The notes under the pieces: model-generated
What the model saw: the letters and a program-made list of their open reading frames with translations, nothing else
Database searches by the model: none
Told to the model about the DNA's origin: nothing
Assembly: GCA_964036195.1 (NCBI GenBank)
Contig: OZ038453.1
Coordinates: forward strand, 19,877,206 to 19,941,205
Origin: Sphaerolaimus hirsutus
Taxonomy: Eukaryota > Nematoda > Chromadorea > Monhysterida > Sphaerolaimidae
Direction of reading: 5' to 3'
DNA length: 64,000 nucleotides
In this document: one piece after another, positions 21,408-31,628 of the stretch
How positions within the stretch are numbered: position 1 is the stretch's first letter
How the letters are laid out: the number at the start of each line of letters is the position of its first letter
Position numbers and translations under genes: made by a program

Positions 21408-21928
21408 CCATATTTCCTCGAAATACCCCCCAGTTTAGTGTATAGAGAAAATAAATGACAAAAGCTGAAGTTTTCGATCCAGGAAACACAGAACAGTTTG
21501 GACCATCTACGTACTTACCGTATTTCCTCGAATTACCCCCGGGGGTTTATTTTTTCAGAGTGAAAATTTTGAGAGAAAAACATGAAAATGCAACAATAAC
21601 CATCATTTATAAGTTTTTACAGCCTTATTTAAGGATTGAGATGGTATAAACAAATTTCTAACGTAACACAGTAAGTGCCCATTCATAGTGCCCATTTTGA
21701 GGTGGGGGGGGTATTTTGAGGAAATACGGTATATAAGTCTATAGTCTTTTCCATGGCAGTTTTTGTTGCTTTTTTGATGTCTGTGTACGTTACAAACCAC
21801 AATTTAGTACTGGTATTTCAAAAATTTCTGGCGAAAAAACCCCCTCCCTCGCTTAACCCCCCCCCCCTCCCTCAAAATTTCCACTCTGAAAAAATAAACA
21901 CTCCTGGCGGTAATTGGATTAAATAAGG
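21408..21928. mobile_element. TACCGTA-family MITE interrupted by another copy
   Basis: The left end CCATATTTCCTCGAAATACC follows TA at 21406-21407. Core blocks AGTCTATAGTCTTTTCCA, GTGTACGTTACAAACCAC and C-runs resume after the nested copy at 21518-21729. The right end is decayed (GGTAATTGGATTAAATAAGG). Confidence 0.6.
21518..21729. mobile_element. Short TACCGTA-family MITE nested in 21408-21928
   Basis: TACCGTATTTCCTCGAATTA and GAGGAAATACGGTA ends lie between TA at 21516-21517 and 21730-21731. The body is a 212-bp deletion derivative resembling the nested copy at 3855-4087 (AAAATGCAACAATAACCA, TAACGTAACACAGTAAGTG). Confidence 0.75.
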
Positions 21929-22379
21929 CATGTGAACAAGTGAATCTTTTGAAGGCAGAGATGAGCAAAAAGTGTGAAAATGAGTAATTTGAGTGAAAGT
22001 TTGGCATAATTTCAAAAACACCTCTGTTACAAATGAGGGAAACGTTGAAACTCACTTACCGCATGTAGTGCAAATTTTGTTCGGATATTCAGGTGGGCAA
22101 TAATCCCCCATGCAAAATGGCGCCGTCCCGCACACCACGCAGCGATTCTTCATTGGCTGCAATTAAGGTGGATTTACAGCACAACGACAAATAGGGGCTG
22201 TGGGGACAAATGTGGTAACGACAAATAGACCACCGACAAAAACAAAGACCCATCCACAGCTGTGTAACGACAAATGACACGCCGCCTACAATATAGCACA
22301 TAGCCTATAGTAGCACATTTAATTACATTTGTATTTTTCCCAGATTTTCAGAGAGATTTAATTATTTCTTTCTGTGGGA

Positions 22380-22548
22380 GAAAATATACAAAAATCTGTC
22401 TGAAGTCACCTTGCCATTCTATTGGAGGCGCCATTCTGTTGGAGGTGCCATTCTATTATTTTCGTGGGTGTAAAAAGTACCAACACCTTCCGTTCTATTG
22501 GAGGTGCTATTCTATTGCAGGTATGCTATTCTATTAGAAGAAATACGG
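22380..22548. mobile_element. Right end of a TTCTAATA-type TACCGTA MITE
   Basis: CTATTGGAGG(C/T)GCCATTCT is repeated four times from 22416, and the element ends TTCTATTAGAAGAAATACGG with TA at 22549-22550. The left end lies upstream but could not be fixed. Confidence 0.5.
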
Positions 22549-22876
22549 TATGTGTTGAGCGGCATATATAACCGTATACATATATGCATAAATCCTACCC
22601 TAATGTCACTCAGTCATTCACAACAGCAAAAAACGGTGTGTGTGGCAGTGTTGTTAAAATACTGGTATTTTTGGAAAACATAAACATAAACGTAAATACC
22701 TTCTCCAAATTAAAAGTATAAATACTAAAATGTAAGGTTTTCCACTGTGACAACTGTGATGACAAAAATGCAATTTTTCTGCCATTTTTGTTGGGTTTTT
22801 TTACAAATTTTGCGGGGACCTGTCCCCTGTGGCAATAGAAATGGCCCCGACCAGAGCCAAACACCCCCAGTGAGAA

Positions 22877-23010
22877 AAAAACAATGTTTTTCAGTAAACA
22901 AAGAATTTTGATCCCCAACCAGGGACAAAAAATTTGTCGCCTGTCGGGGACAAACATCCCCAGTCACGGACCAAAATTCTTTGTTTACTGAAAAAAAATT
23001 GTTGTTTAAG
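22877..23010. repeat. Inverted repeat
   Basis: AAAAAACAATGTTTTTCAGT with AAACAAAGAATTTTGATCCC (22876-22916) faces GGACCAAAATTCTTTGTTTA with CTGAAAAAAAATTGTTGTTT (22970-23008). The stem is about 36 bp and the loop is rich in GGGGACA. Confidence 0.6.
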
Positions 23011-23310
23011 CTTGAATAAAAAAAGACTCACAAACTGCTCTGAGCTAAAATTTGGCATGCGAACTCGTTAAATGAAGGAGTACATGCATGCCAAATTTGA
23101 GACAAATCAAAACACATTTACACCCCCCCCCCCCCAAAAAAAAATTTATCCATGTGTGTAACTGTCTTGCAGAAATTTTGTGCATGCAAATTTGGTGTTA
23201 TTTGACCTAATTAACATGCAAACAACCCATGCACACCAATTATTGACTTTTGAAAAATTTTATTTTTTGCCGGGGACTGGTCCCCGGCTGGGGCCTCTGT
23301 AAATACCCCG

Positions 23311-23475
23311 AATATCTGCGTGAAGACACTCCAGTGGAAAAGCCAGCGTCATGGAGTGTCTTCACAATTTTGTCAAGCGTGCGGTGAAGCTAGGTGAAGG
23401 GTGTGGAAGACACTTCACCGCGAATTTCATGATGCTGGTGGATGCGTGTGGAAGCGCGCCGCTTCACACACATCA
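23311..23475. repeat. GAAGTGTCTTC/GTGGAAG foldback array
   Basis: GTGAAGACACT, GGAGTGTCTTCAC, GTGGAAGACACTTCACCG and GTGGAAGCGCGCCGCTTCAC match the array at 15661-16018. Confidence 0.5.
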
Positions 23476-23477
23476 GG

Positions 23478-24250
23478 CAGAGTTGTTAAAAATACCGAAC
23501 TTTTTTCAAAGTATACATAAACATAAACTACTTATTTTTTTACTCACCCCCTGACTACAGAAAACGTAAAGTAATTTTTTACTTTTACTCATGAGTAAAT
23601 GCGAGTAAACATACTGTTCACCCGCAAAAACGTAAAAGAGAGTATTTTTGAGAAATTTCGCATTTAATCATTAATTTTCATAACTTTTTGAATATATTCA
23701 GCACTTTTTGTGCTTATACACACATATTCGATTATTTTTCTCTATTTTTACCTTTTTTGCTCAACATTTTCCCTTGTATGCCTTTAAAAAGTCTAAATAG
23801 AAGACTAACTGAAATTAGCATTGAAAAAATGGCAAATTTTGGTAAAATATAATTTAATATTATGTCAGAAAATCTCTCAAGAAAAAAAAATAATTTAATC
23901 TCTTGTGTCATTTTTGAAAATATTATTAAATCTCCAAGAAAATCTCTTGCCGTTCAACAAATCTCATGTCATATTTCAACTTAAATTATGATTTAATCGA
24001 TAGGTATTTCAATGTGTTTGAACCAGAGGCATTTGTTTGAGTAGATATTAAGCACCTTATCTGCTGTTTCAGCTTTTATAACCACATACTACAGCCTACT
24101 ATCTAAATAATCAACGAAAATAATATTTAGGTAGATTTTTCCTCATAATAGTATACATTACTTTTACCTGTGAAGATCGATACAGTATTTATCTATCAGA
24201 TAACTTTTTTCACCAAATTTTGGTAACTGTATTTGCAAAGCATGCAGTCA
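23478..24250. mobile_element. Left end of a CAGAGTTG hAT-like element plus relic AT-rich DNA
   Basis: CAGAGTTGTTAAAAATACC at 23477 matches the family terminus and is followed by TTTACTCATGAGTAAATG-type subterminal sequence. TAGCATTGAAAAAATGGC at 23815 is a left end of the other hAT-like family (compare 26444). Matching right ends were not found, so both are treated as fragments. Confidence 0.4.
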
Positions 24251-24499
24251 ACTTTATAGTTGTTAAAACACATTTACGTTTACCCAAAATGCATATACTA
24301 GAGTACTGAATACATTTACATTTCCTCTCAAAAAGTGCCAGTACTCTCTTTTATGTATTCTTTTAAGTACTCGAGTACAAAGAATGTATTTCAGATAGAC
24401 TTTTTATAGGCTCTTTCATTCTATAGAACTGAAAAAGGGAGAGAAGAAACTTAAAATAGGTCCAAAATAGCCAAAAATGGGTATATTAGCTCATAGATA

Positions 24500-25122
24500 C
24501 CGTATTTCCTCGAAATACCCCCAGGGGTGATTGTTTCATAGTGGTCCCGAGAGGGGGGGGGGGTAAACGAGGGGGGTATTTCGAGGGGGGGGGTGTATTA
24601 TTTCAGAAGAAAATTTTTGAAAACCAAGTACGAAATTGTCGTCTGAAATGTACGCAGACGTCGAAAAATGCAACAAAAACCGCCATTTATAAGGTTCTGT
24701 ATAGTGATGTAAAAGCGCCATGGCGCTGGCGCCTGGCGCTAGCGCCAAAGCAAAAAGCGCCATGGCGCTTTTGGCGCTTGGCGCCTTTTTGCTGTGGCGC
24801 CATTGGCGCTTGGCGCTGTGCTACGGAAAAGCGCCATGGCGCTTTTGGCGCTTGGCGCCAAAAGTCTGGCGCTTTTTACATCACTGGTTCTGTAGACTAA
24901 TATTAGTATGTAGGTGGTATGTACACTGTTCTAACGTGACACCGACATTGTTTTAACGTGTGTTCTGCAGTACACAGAACACAAACTACAGTTATTGTCA
25001 TGAACGTTCCCTTTACACTCAATTTGGGGGGGGGGGTATTTCGAGGGGGGGGGGGTGATTGTTTCATAGTGGTCCCGAGAGGGGGGGGGTAGAACGAGGG
25101 GGGGTATTTCGAGGAAATACGG
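24500..25122 (+). mobile_element. TACCGTA-family MITE interrupted by a GGCGCC hAT-type MITE
   Basis: The ends are TACCGTATTTCCTCGAAAT and CGAGGAAATACGGTA, with TA at 24498-24499 and 25123-25124. Without the inserted 185 bp and its 8-bp duplication it is 430 bp, the family's normal length. The core is closely similar to 56746-57191, which supplies the uninterrupted sequence at the insertion point (AAGGTTCTGTAGACTAATA). Confidence 0.9.
24702..24886. mobile_element. GGCGCC hAT-type MITE, TSD GTTCTGTA (reference copy)
   Basis: The ends TAGTGATGTAAAAGCGCCA and TGGCGCTTTTTACATCACTG are inverted repeats. Perfect 8-bp direct repeats GTTCTGTA lie at 24694-24701 and 24887-24894. Comparison with the empty site at 56938-56945 confirms both boundaries. 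The whole body is palindromic GCGCC/GGCGC modules around GCGCCATGGCGC. Confidence 0.92.
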
Positions 25123-25149
25123 TAGTTAAAAATAGCTGAAAATAAGCAA

Positions 25150-25494
25150 AAAAGCACATGAACTATTGAATTTGAAGGTAAAAATGGACAAATATAGAGA
25201 GGTTTTCTGAAGAGATTTTCTCAATCAGGAAAAAATATAAATCAATCTCTCTGGAAAATCGTGAAAAAAATATGAATCTCAGAATATCTTATATTTTCTG
25301 AGATTTTTTAAATATAAATCTCCCAGAGATTTTTTCAACGTTATTTGAAATACGTTTTCTGTACGCGACTACTTTCAAAAAGTATACGTAATTGTGATTA
25401 CTGGAACATTTTTCAGAGGAAAGTAAACGTATTTACTCAGTACTTGAGTATGCATATTTTGCGAGTAAAAGTAAATACGCTTTAACAACTATGG
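25150..25494. repeat. Copies of dispersed relics also seen at 26443-26935 and 2055-2230
   Basis: 25150-25345 is the inverted counterpart of about 26447-26660 (AGAAAATCTCAGAAAATATA region). 25335-25494 matches 26787-26935 and 2055-2230 (TTTCTGTA..CG..TACTTTCAA, TTTTTCAGAGGAAA) and ends TTTAACAACTATG, the right terminus of the CAATAGAC-flanked element type. Confidence 0.55.
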
Positions 25495-25529
25495 CTTCCA
25501 AATGTATCACAAACCCATTTTTTGCTGTG

Positions 25530-25650
25530 ATTGTTTTCAACGTGTGTTCTGCATCATACAGATCACAAACTGCGGTAAAATTTTAGTGGAGGTGGGTGTA
25601 TTTCGAGGGGGGGAGGTAATTCCAGGGGGGGTTAATTCGAGGTTATACGG
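25530..25650 (+). mobile_element. TACCGTA MITE, right-end fragment
   Basis: AACGTGTGTTCTGCATCATA and CACAAACTGCGGTAAAATTT are followed by G-runs and GTTAATTCGAGGTTATACGG, then TA at 25651-25652. Confidence 0.5.
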
Positions 25651-25799
25651 TATTTGGCATAACATTTGACATTCTACAGGGCGTGGGAGTGGCACCGGAT
25701 TATGCCACGTATATTTGACGAATTTGAAATGACGCGCACGTCGGCGCTAGTTCACTGACGCTATTGCGGAAGGGACTGCCCTCTCCAGTGGGCAAGCGG

Positions 25800-25960
25800 T
25801 TGCAGTAACCCCCGTCGACCCAGTCAAAGACCCTGTAAAATTCCCTGCAAAATGTAAAATGTCAGCATTTGTTTGCCGTTTCACCGGGCATTTTACACAT
25901 CTTTTAACACTTTGCATGACATTTGACATTTTACAGGGCACTTTACATGGTCTGGGACTG
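25800..25960. repeat. Foldback repeat with TGTAAAAT arms
   Basis: CCCTGTAAAATTCCCTGCAA with AATGTAAAATGTCAG faces GGGCATTTTACACATC with CATTTGACATTTTACAGGGC. It is the same family as 12760-12915 and 58605-58770. Confidence 0.6.
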
Positions 25961-26443
25961 ACACCTGCACGATCGCCGATGCAGACAGCACGAGGCAAAC
26001 AATTTTGATTATCATTTTTAAATTTCCTTTTGTCCAACAGATATGAATTTCGGAAATGAAGGTCTGAATAAAACGGTTCATGCTTTCACCAGTATTTTAT
26101 ACTGTGGCAACTGGGTGACAGATTGCATTTTTGAATGTTCGTAAAATATGATTTTCTCAACTTTATATTGTTTTCTTTCTATTCATTGACCAGCATTCTA
26201 TAGGCCCATTGTTTATTTGAAATTCACATTTCTATCCCTTTTTGTGTGATGTTTTCATGTACTTTATTTTCATGTTACCGTATTTCCTCGATATACCCCC
26301 TCGAAATTCCCCCCGTTTCAAAATACCCCCCCCCCCTTCAAAATGGCTACAATGAATTTATTAGCCCCCCCCCCCCCTCCTTGAAATACCCCCACCAATT
26401 GAGTGTAAAGGGAACGTATATGACAATAGCTATGGTTTGTGAT

Positions 26444-27534
26444 TAGCATTGAAAAAATCTCTGGGGGATTCATATTTAAAAAATCTCAGAAAATCTCAGA
26501 AAATCTCAGAAAATATAAGATTTTCTGAGATTTATATTTTTTTCCATGATTTTCCAAAGTGATTTAATTATATTTTCTCCTGATTGAGAAAATCTCTCAC
26601 GAAAATCTCTCTATATTTGCCTATTTTCACCATCAAATTCACTAGTTCATGATATTTTTTACCAATTTTCATCTATTTTTAACTATATATTTGCTTATAT
26701 ACCTATTTTTGGACATTTTCCTCCTATTTGTAGTTTTTCCCCCCCTTTTTCTGTTCTATGGCATGCAAGAGCCAATAAAAAAGTTATCTGAAATACATTT
26801 TCTGTACTCAAGTACTTTCAAGAAGTATACATTAAAGTGAGTACTGGTACTTTTTCAGAGGAAATTTAGATGTATTTACTTATTACTCAAGTAGGTATAT
26901 GTATTTTTGAGTAAATGTAAATATGTTTTAACCCCTGAACCATACTGAACCCCTGCAGTCCTACGAAGACCCAGTGCCCAAGTACAGTACATTGGCACTC
27001 GATGTTGCTACTTGTGCAATGGGTTAACTTATGCACTGGCTTCTAGCCATTTTAACAACTAAAGAGTTGACAGCATGCATTGGAAATTTTACCTAAGTTT
27101 GGTGAAAAAGTCATCTTATTAATTCTGTGGGGATCATCACACATGAAAGCAATGAATTCTACTGTGAGGAAAAATGTGCCTAAACCATATTTTTGTTCAT
27201 CATTCACATACTAAATACATGGTAAAATAGTACAAAGTGTACCATCAGTAGACAATATGCTGCTATGACATGAAATTGTGAATGAAAAGGTTAAACAACA
27301 CATAATGTGCTTAATATCTCCTCTCAATGGTTCAAACATTTTGAAATATGGTTTAAATTTAATTATAAGTCAAGAGATTTAATGAAATTTTTTTGAACTG
27401 CAAGAAATTTTCTCAGAGATTTTATTATATTTTCTAAAATGACCCAAGAGATTTAATTATATATTTTTCTTGAGAGATTTTCTGAGATAATATTTAATTA
27501 TATTTTCTCAAAATCGGTCGTTTTTTCAATGCTA
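26444..27534. mobile_element. hAT-like element with TAGCATTGAAAAAA ends, TSD TTTGTGAT
   Basis: Perfect 14-bp inverted ends TAGCATTGAAAAAA and TTTTTTCAATGCTA lie between perfect 8-bp direct repeats TTTGTGAT (26436-26443 and 27535-27542). Subterminal sequence repeats AGAAAATCTC and AGAGATTTAATTATATTTTC. There is no transposase frame in its 1,091 bp. It interrupts the MITE at 26278-28263. The element at 15192-16995 has the same terminus. Confidence 0.9.
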
Positions 27535-27675
27535 TTTGTGATCCAGGCAATGAAGAACATACGGTAAAAACAATGACTGTGTTCGGTCAGACCAGGGTTA
27601 CACTGTCTACATACTTTTTTTAGTCTATAGAATCTTGTACAAGGGCGTTTTTGTTGCATTTTGAACATCTAGGTA

Positions 27676-28100
27676 CCGTATTACCTCGAATTAAACCCCC
27701 CCCTTGAATTAACCCCCCCCCCTCGAAATACCCCCCCTAAAATTCGGCTGAGGAAATAATAAACCCCCCCCCTCGAAATACTCCCCCTAAAGTTGAGTGT
27801 AAAGATCACGTGCGTGACAAATACCGCAGTTTGTGATCTGTACAATGCAGAACACACGTTAAAACTGATGATAAAGTGACGTTAGAGAAGGGTTACTGTG
27901 TATATACAGTTATAAATGCCTATAAACACATATATATCCATGTAATTGTGTGTTTTTTCTACGTCTGAGTATGGGGAATTTCCGAAATTTTCTGGCGAAA
28001 TAATAGACCCCCCTCGAATAAACCCCCCCTCGAACTATCCCCCCCTAAAATTTTGCTGGCGAAATAATAAACCCCCTGGGGGTATTTCGAGGTAATACGG
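27676..28100 (-). mobile_element. TACCGTATTACC-variant MITE nested in another MITE
   Basis: The ends are TACCGTATTACCTCGAATTA and TTTCGAGGTAATACGGTA, with TA at 27674-27675 and 28101-28102. The core (GTGTATATACAGTTATAAAT, CGTCTGAGTATGGGGAATTT) matches the copy at 38171-38608. Confidence 0.85.
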
Positions 28101-28270
28101 TACATACATTACAAGCAACAATTTTTTACAGGGTTTTCAAAAAAATTTCTGGCGAAATAATAAGCCCCCCCCCCCCCCTCGAAATACACCCCCTCGTTTA
28201 ACACACCTCAAAATTATCACTCTGAAACAATCACCCTATGGGGGGTATTTCGAGGAAATGCGGTATACAC

Positions 28271-29244
28271 CAGAGTTGCGAAAGCGTATTTCACGCTTAC
28301 CCGAAATACCCGGGTAAATGGGTATTTATATTTACGCTTACGCTTACGCTTTCATAAAATACCCATACGCTTTCCCGGCCGAAATACCCGGGTACTAAAA
28401 GCGTAAAAAACGTTTCACACGGTACAGTTTAACGCTTTTGAAAAAGCGTAAAACCACAAAAAAAGTGAACAAGAAGCGAACGAGGAGGCGTACTAAAAAA
28501 ATGACTGCGTGCGTGCAATAACGCACTGAACATAGCGGCATATGTTTTAATTCTCCCTACGGATTTGTAGGGTAGGGCGTACGCCCGATAGATTTTTTAA
28601 AGTTCAGCCGCATCGACGCACATGCACCGAGAGCAAGGCGGTTTGTAAAATATACGAAACCATCCCTCAAGGTTGCCGATTTTGCAATATGACGTATATC
28701 GTTTCGATTTTGGCCCGGAAATCACTATTTCGTCATTTCTTGGCCGTCTGCCAATTCGCTTTTTATTTTATTTTGTCGGGCGGGTTACTCGCATAAGTCG
28801 CGCTTTTGTACGCTCCTGCATGCATTTCTTTCTTGTCGCTGCCCTCATGGTTTCGGTTGCAGACGACCTTAAGGGATGGTTTCGTATATTTTACAAACCG
28901 CCTTGCTCTCTGGGCATGTGCGTCGATGCGGCTGAACTTTTAAAAATCTATCGGGCGTACGCCCTACCCTACAAATCTGTAGGGAGAATTAAATCTGGCC
29001 CCTGGGATAAAAAGTTGGGTTTGGGCAGTTTATTTGGGCAACCCACAATCTCCCTACTGGACTGCTCAACAAGACTGAACAGCAAGACCACTTCATAAAA
29101 TTTTTTTTACGCTTACGCTTTTTTTACGCTTTCCTAGGTATTTTAAAAATACCTACCGCTTACAGTATCCACACTCAAAATTTGCAAAGTGTATTTACGC
29201 TTACGCTTACGCTTTCCAAAAATACCGGTATTTTAACAACTCTG
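28271..29244. mobile_element. hAT-like element with CAGAGTTG ends, TSD GTATACAC
   Basis: The ends CAGAGTTGCGAAAGCG and GGTATTTTAACAACTCTG are flanked by perfect 8-bp direct repeats GTATACAC (28263-28270 and 29245-29252). Subterminal blocks are ACGCTTACGCTTACGCTTT and AAATACCCGGGTA. A TTAA-flanked element (28551-28988) is inserted in the middle. No transposase is present. Confidence 0.92.
28551..28988. mobile_element. TTAA-flanked element with ~120-bp inverted ends
   Basis: TTAA lies on both sides (28547-28550 and 28989-28992). The inverted arms begin TTCTCCCTACGGATTTGTAG and extend through GTAGGGCGTACGCCCGATAG, AGCCGCATCGACGCACATG and AACCGCCTTGCTCTC-type sequence for about 120 bp at about 95% identity. 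TTAA targeting is typical of piggyBac or Kolobok elements; the arms are unusually long for a 438-bp element. An open frame of 141 codons starts inside it, but it runs through the arm and beyond the element and shows no domain. Confidence 0.8.
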
Positions 29245-29594
29245 GTATACACACGTTTTATTTGAAAGCATTTGTGAATTTCTATAGGCAATTGTGTTGA
29301 AGAGAATGCCATAAATAGAAACAGCTGTGTATTTCTCTAAAAAAATACGAACAAAAAGTAATTTCTCTCTGCTTCTGCCATTTTACTTCTCAATTCACTG
29401 CACTGTTTTCCACTTCACTTCGCATTTGCCACTTTACTTCTCAATTTGCGAAGCTGGCCCCTGGTTCCCTTCATTTGCGAGTGCAGTAAATGTAAATTTA
29501 GGTAGACTTCAGGCAAATTTAAATTTGAATGTATCCAATGCTGGGTGAATACAAATAATAGACAGATTAATGGTAAAGAATAATGGAACGCCAC

Positions 29595-29776
29595 TAGGGT
29601 GTCACTGTCAAATTTCCGTTTTCCGTTTTCCGTTTCCGTTTTCGGAGGGCAAATTTTTTCAGTTTTCTGTTCCCTTCGGCCGCTGAAACTTGTTTTCGGT
29701 TTTCCGTTCCGTTTTCCAGCCACAAATTTTTTTTCCCATTTCCGTTTTTCTGGCTCATTTTCCATTTTTTTAGCAC
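29595..29776. mobile_element. TTTTCCGTTTTCCG element with TAGGGTGTCA end
   Basis: It starts TAGGGTGTCACTGTC and continues as TTTCCGTTTTCCG repeats, the third member of the type seen at 8893 and 12119. The right end is uncertain. Confidence 0.45.
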
Positions 29777-29875
29777 AGTATCAAAACGACTAACATGCAA
29801 TAGGATCACACAAATGCATGCAAAACGGCATGAATAAACTAAATTATGTGACTAATTAAGACTCGCTTTCCCTAA

Positions 29876-30371
29876 AGCGGGAATTAGAGCTCAGCGTCGA
29901 TTTGACGTGAAATGACGTCGTGAAATTAATTACACGAGTGTGGATCATGCTACGGGTCTACAATTTTCTAAGGATAATATATGAATCAATACCTTAGTCG
30001 TGTCCAATACTGAGTGTTATCAGCCACAACTAGAGCGGATTGAAAAATTCTATTTTTATCATTCCATGTCATCATTTTACGTCAGGGAACAACTTGACAT
30101 TTCACGTCAGACTATTGTCAGAAATAGTCTGACGTGAAATGTCAAGTTGTTCCCTAAAATGATGACGTGGAATGATAAAAATTGAATTTTTCAATTCGCT
30201 CTAGTTGTGGCTGATAACACTCAGTATTGGACACGACTAAGGTATTGATTCATATATTATCCTTAGAAAATTGTAGACCCGTAGCATGATCCACACTCGT
30301 GTAATTAATTTCACGACATCATTTCACGTCCTCATTTCAGGTCGAATCGACGCTGAGCTCTAATTCCCGCT
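29876..30371. mobile_element. 496-bp near-perfect palindromic MITE, TSD TAA
   Basis: The arms of about 245 bp start AGCGGGAATTAGAGCTCAGC and meet near 30121 (AGACTATT...AATAGTCT, six-base loop). TAA flanks both sides (29873-29875 and 30372-30374), and the uninterrupted sequence is seen at the other end of the large element (GCGTAAGAACC). A TAA target suggests a PIF/Harbinger-type or TA-targeting transposase. Transcripts would form an almost complete hairpin. Confidence 0.85.
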
Positions 30372-30988
30372 TAAGAACCAAACATGCCCAAAACTGTGAA
30401 AGCACAAAATTTTTTTTGCGTTTTTTATCGTGGATTTGTTATCTACATATATAGAAACTCAAAATTTTATTCCATACATATATCCGAAAATGTCATCTTC
30501 CTACTGAAAAAATTGATCAAAGACAAAAGTCATCATTTTTTGGGCTGTTTTTTGGAAATTCATAACTTTTGCGTGATATTATTTTTCACTATAATATTTT
30601 TAATTTTTTTAAGATAGGGTTGGAGATTAATTGGCCCATAGAAATGAACTTCATCAAACTTTTTTTTCTCACCAAAAATAATGGCTGAAATTTTGAAAAT
30701 GGCACCAAATTTTCAGTTTGTAATTGAGAGCTTAGCTTTTTTTACAAAAACTGTGCTCAATTGCATAGTTCATCATAAAAAAATAAAATCTAAAAACTAG
30801 GCCTGCACTTTTTTTCCAGGACAGTTTGAAGCAGCCCGATTGAAGCAGCAGTATTTTTTGATGGTCTTTCATTTGTATATCTCCATTTTTCATTAAACAT
30901 AATTTGGAAGGGTGCTGTCATACAAAATTGCTCTTTTTATGTACAAAATTTAGACCCCCTATTTTATCGTGGATTTGGAATCTACATA

Positions 30989-31594
30989 AAGTCGGCAGAC
31001 GTATCGCCCTACAAACATTTGCGTCAGTCTCTCCAGTGGAGAGTGCATGACGGCATCAGGTATTGTGAGTTGTGACGCAATATTTTAACGATTGGAATAG
31101 ATTGGGTCACGTATGAAAACTTGGCCCTTATCCCAGTTACCAGTTGCGTATTATACGAATGAGAGTAAAAACTGAAAGTTAGCTAAAAATCGTTAAAATT
31201 TGCTTCGCTTTGCCAATTTCCACCTCCATTATCGCTATTTTTGTTTATATACATGGTTATATAGCTATTGTGAGCCTTTTTTATTCATATTAATAGCGGA
31301 TTTCGAAATTTTGGCCGGCTGCCAAGTTCTCTTTTGTTGGAACGGAGCCAACGAATGAAAAATAAAATAAAAACAAAAACGGTAGTTTGAACCTTAAATT
31401 CTTTACGAGCAACGTTGAAAATGTAGGTAACTAGGGCGTGGCACGCGCGGACGCAGAGAAACGTCCATTTTTCTTTTAATATGATTTTCTTTTTCAATTT
31501 CTATCGTCCGCGTGGGACACAAGTATCGTTGTTCGCTCTATTCACGAGCGAATTCTAACTCTCCGATTTTGTAGGGTGAAATGTCCGCCGACTT
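30989..31594. mobile_element. TA-flanked element with AAGTCGGC ends
   Basis: The ends AAGTCGGCAGACGTATCGCC and GGTGAAATGTCCGCCGACTT are inverted, with about 27 bp at some mismatches. TA lies at 30987-30988 and 31595-31596. It splits a ~610-bp unit between GGAATCTACA and TATAAAAAGTCAAAATTT; the intact join is seen at 34470-34490. Its interior shares 31169-31336 with the repeat at 5617-5790. Confidence 0.7.
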
Positions 31595-31628
31595 TATATA
31601 AAAAGTCAAAATTTCCTTCAAATATAAA

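Larger units (their letters stand above)
26278..28263 (-). mobile_element. TACCGTA-family MITE split by two later insertions
   Basis: The left terminus TACCGTATTTCCTCGATATA follows TA at 26276-26277. The right terminus TTTCGAGGAAATGCGGTA ends at 28263 before TA. Family sequence breaks at TTTGTGAT (26443) and resumes at 27543 (CCAGGCAATGAAGAACATAC), the difference being a hAT-like element. A second MITE sits at 27676-28100. Without these the element is about 460 bp. Confidence 0.8.

Noticed and set aside
24540..24960. Ala/Leu/Trp-rich frames (for example WRLALAPKQKAPWRFWRLAP)
   Set aside because: The same peptide recurs at each GGCGCC array (4580, 5882, 55504), so it is a translation of the MITE body.
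28673..29098. 141-codon plus-strand frame
   Set aside because: It runs from the loop through the right arm of the TTAA element and into the surrounding hAT-like element, so it crosses a transposon boundary. No homology is recognised.
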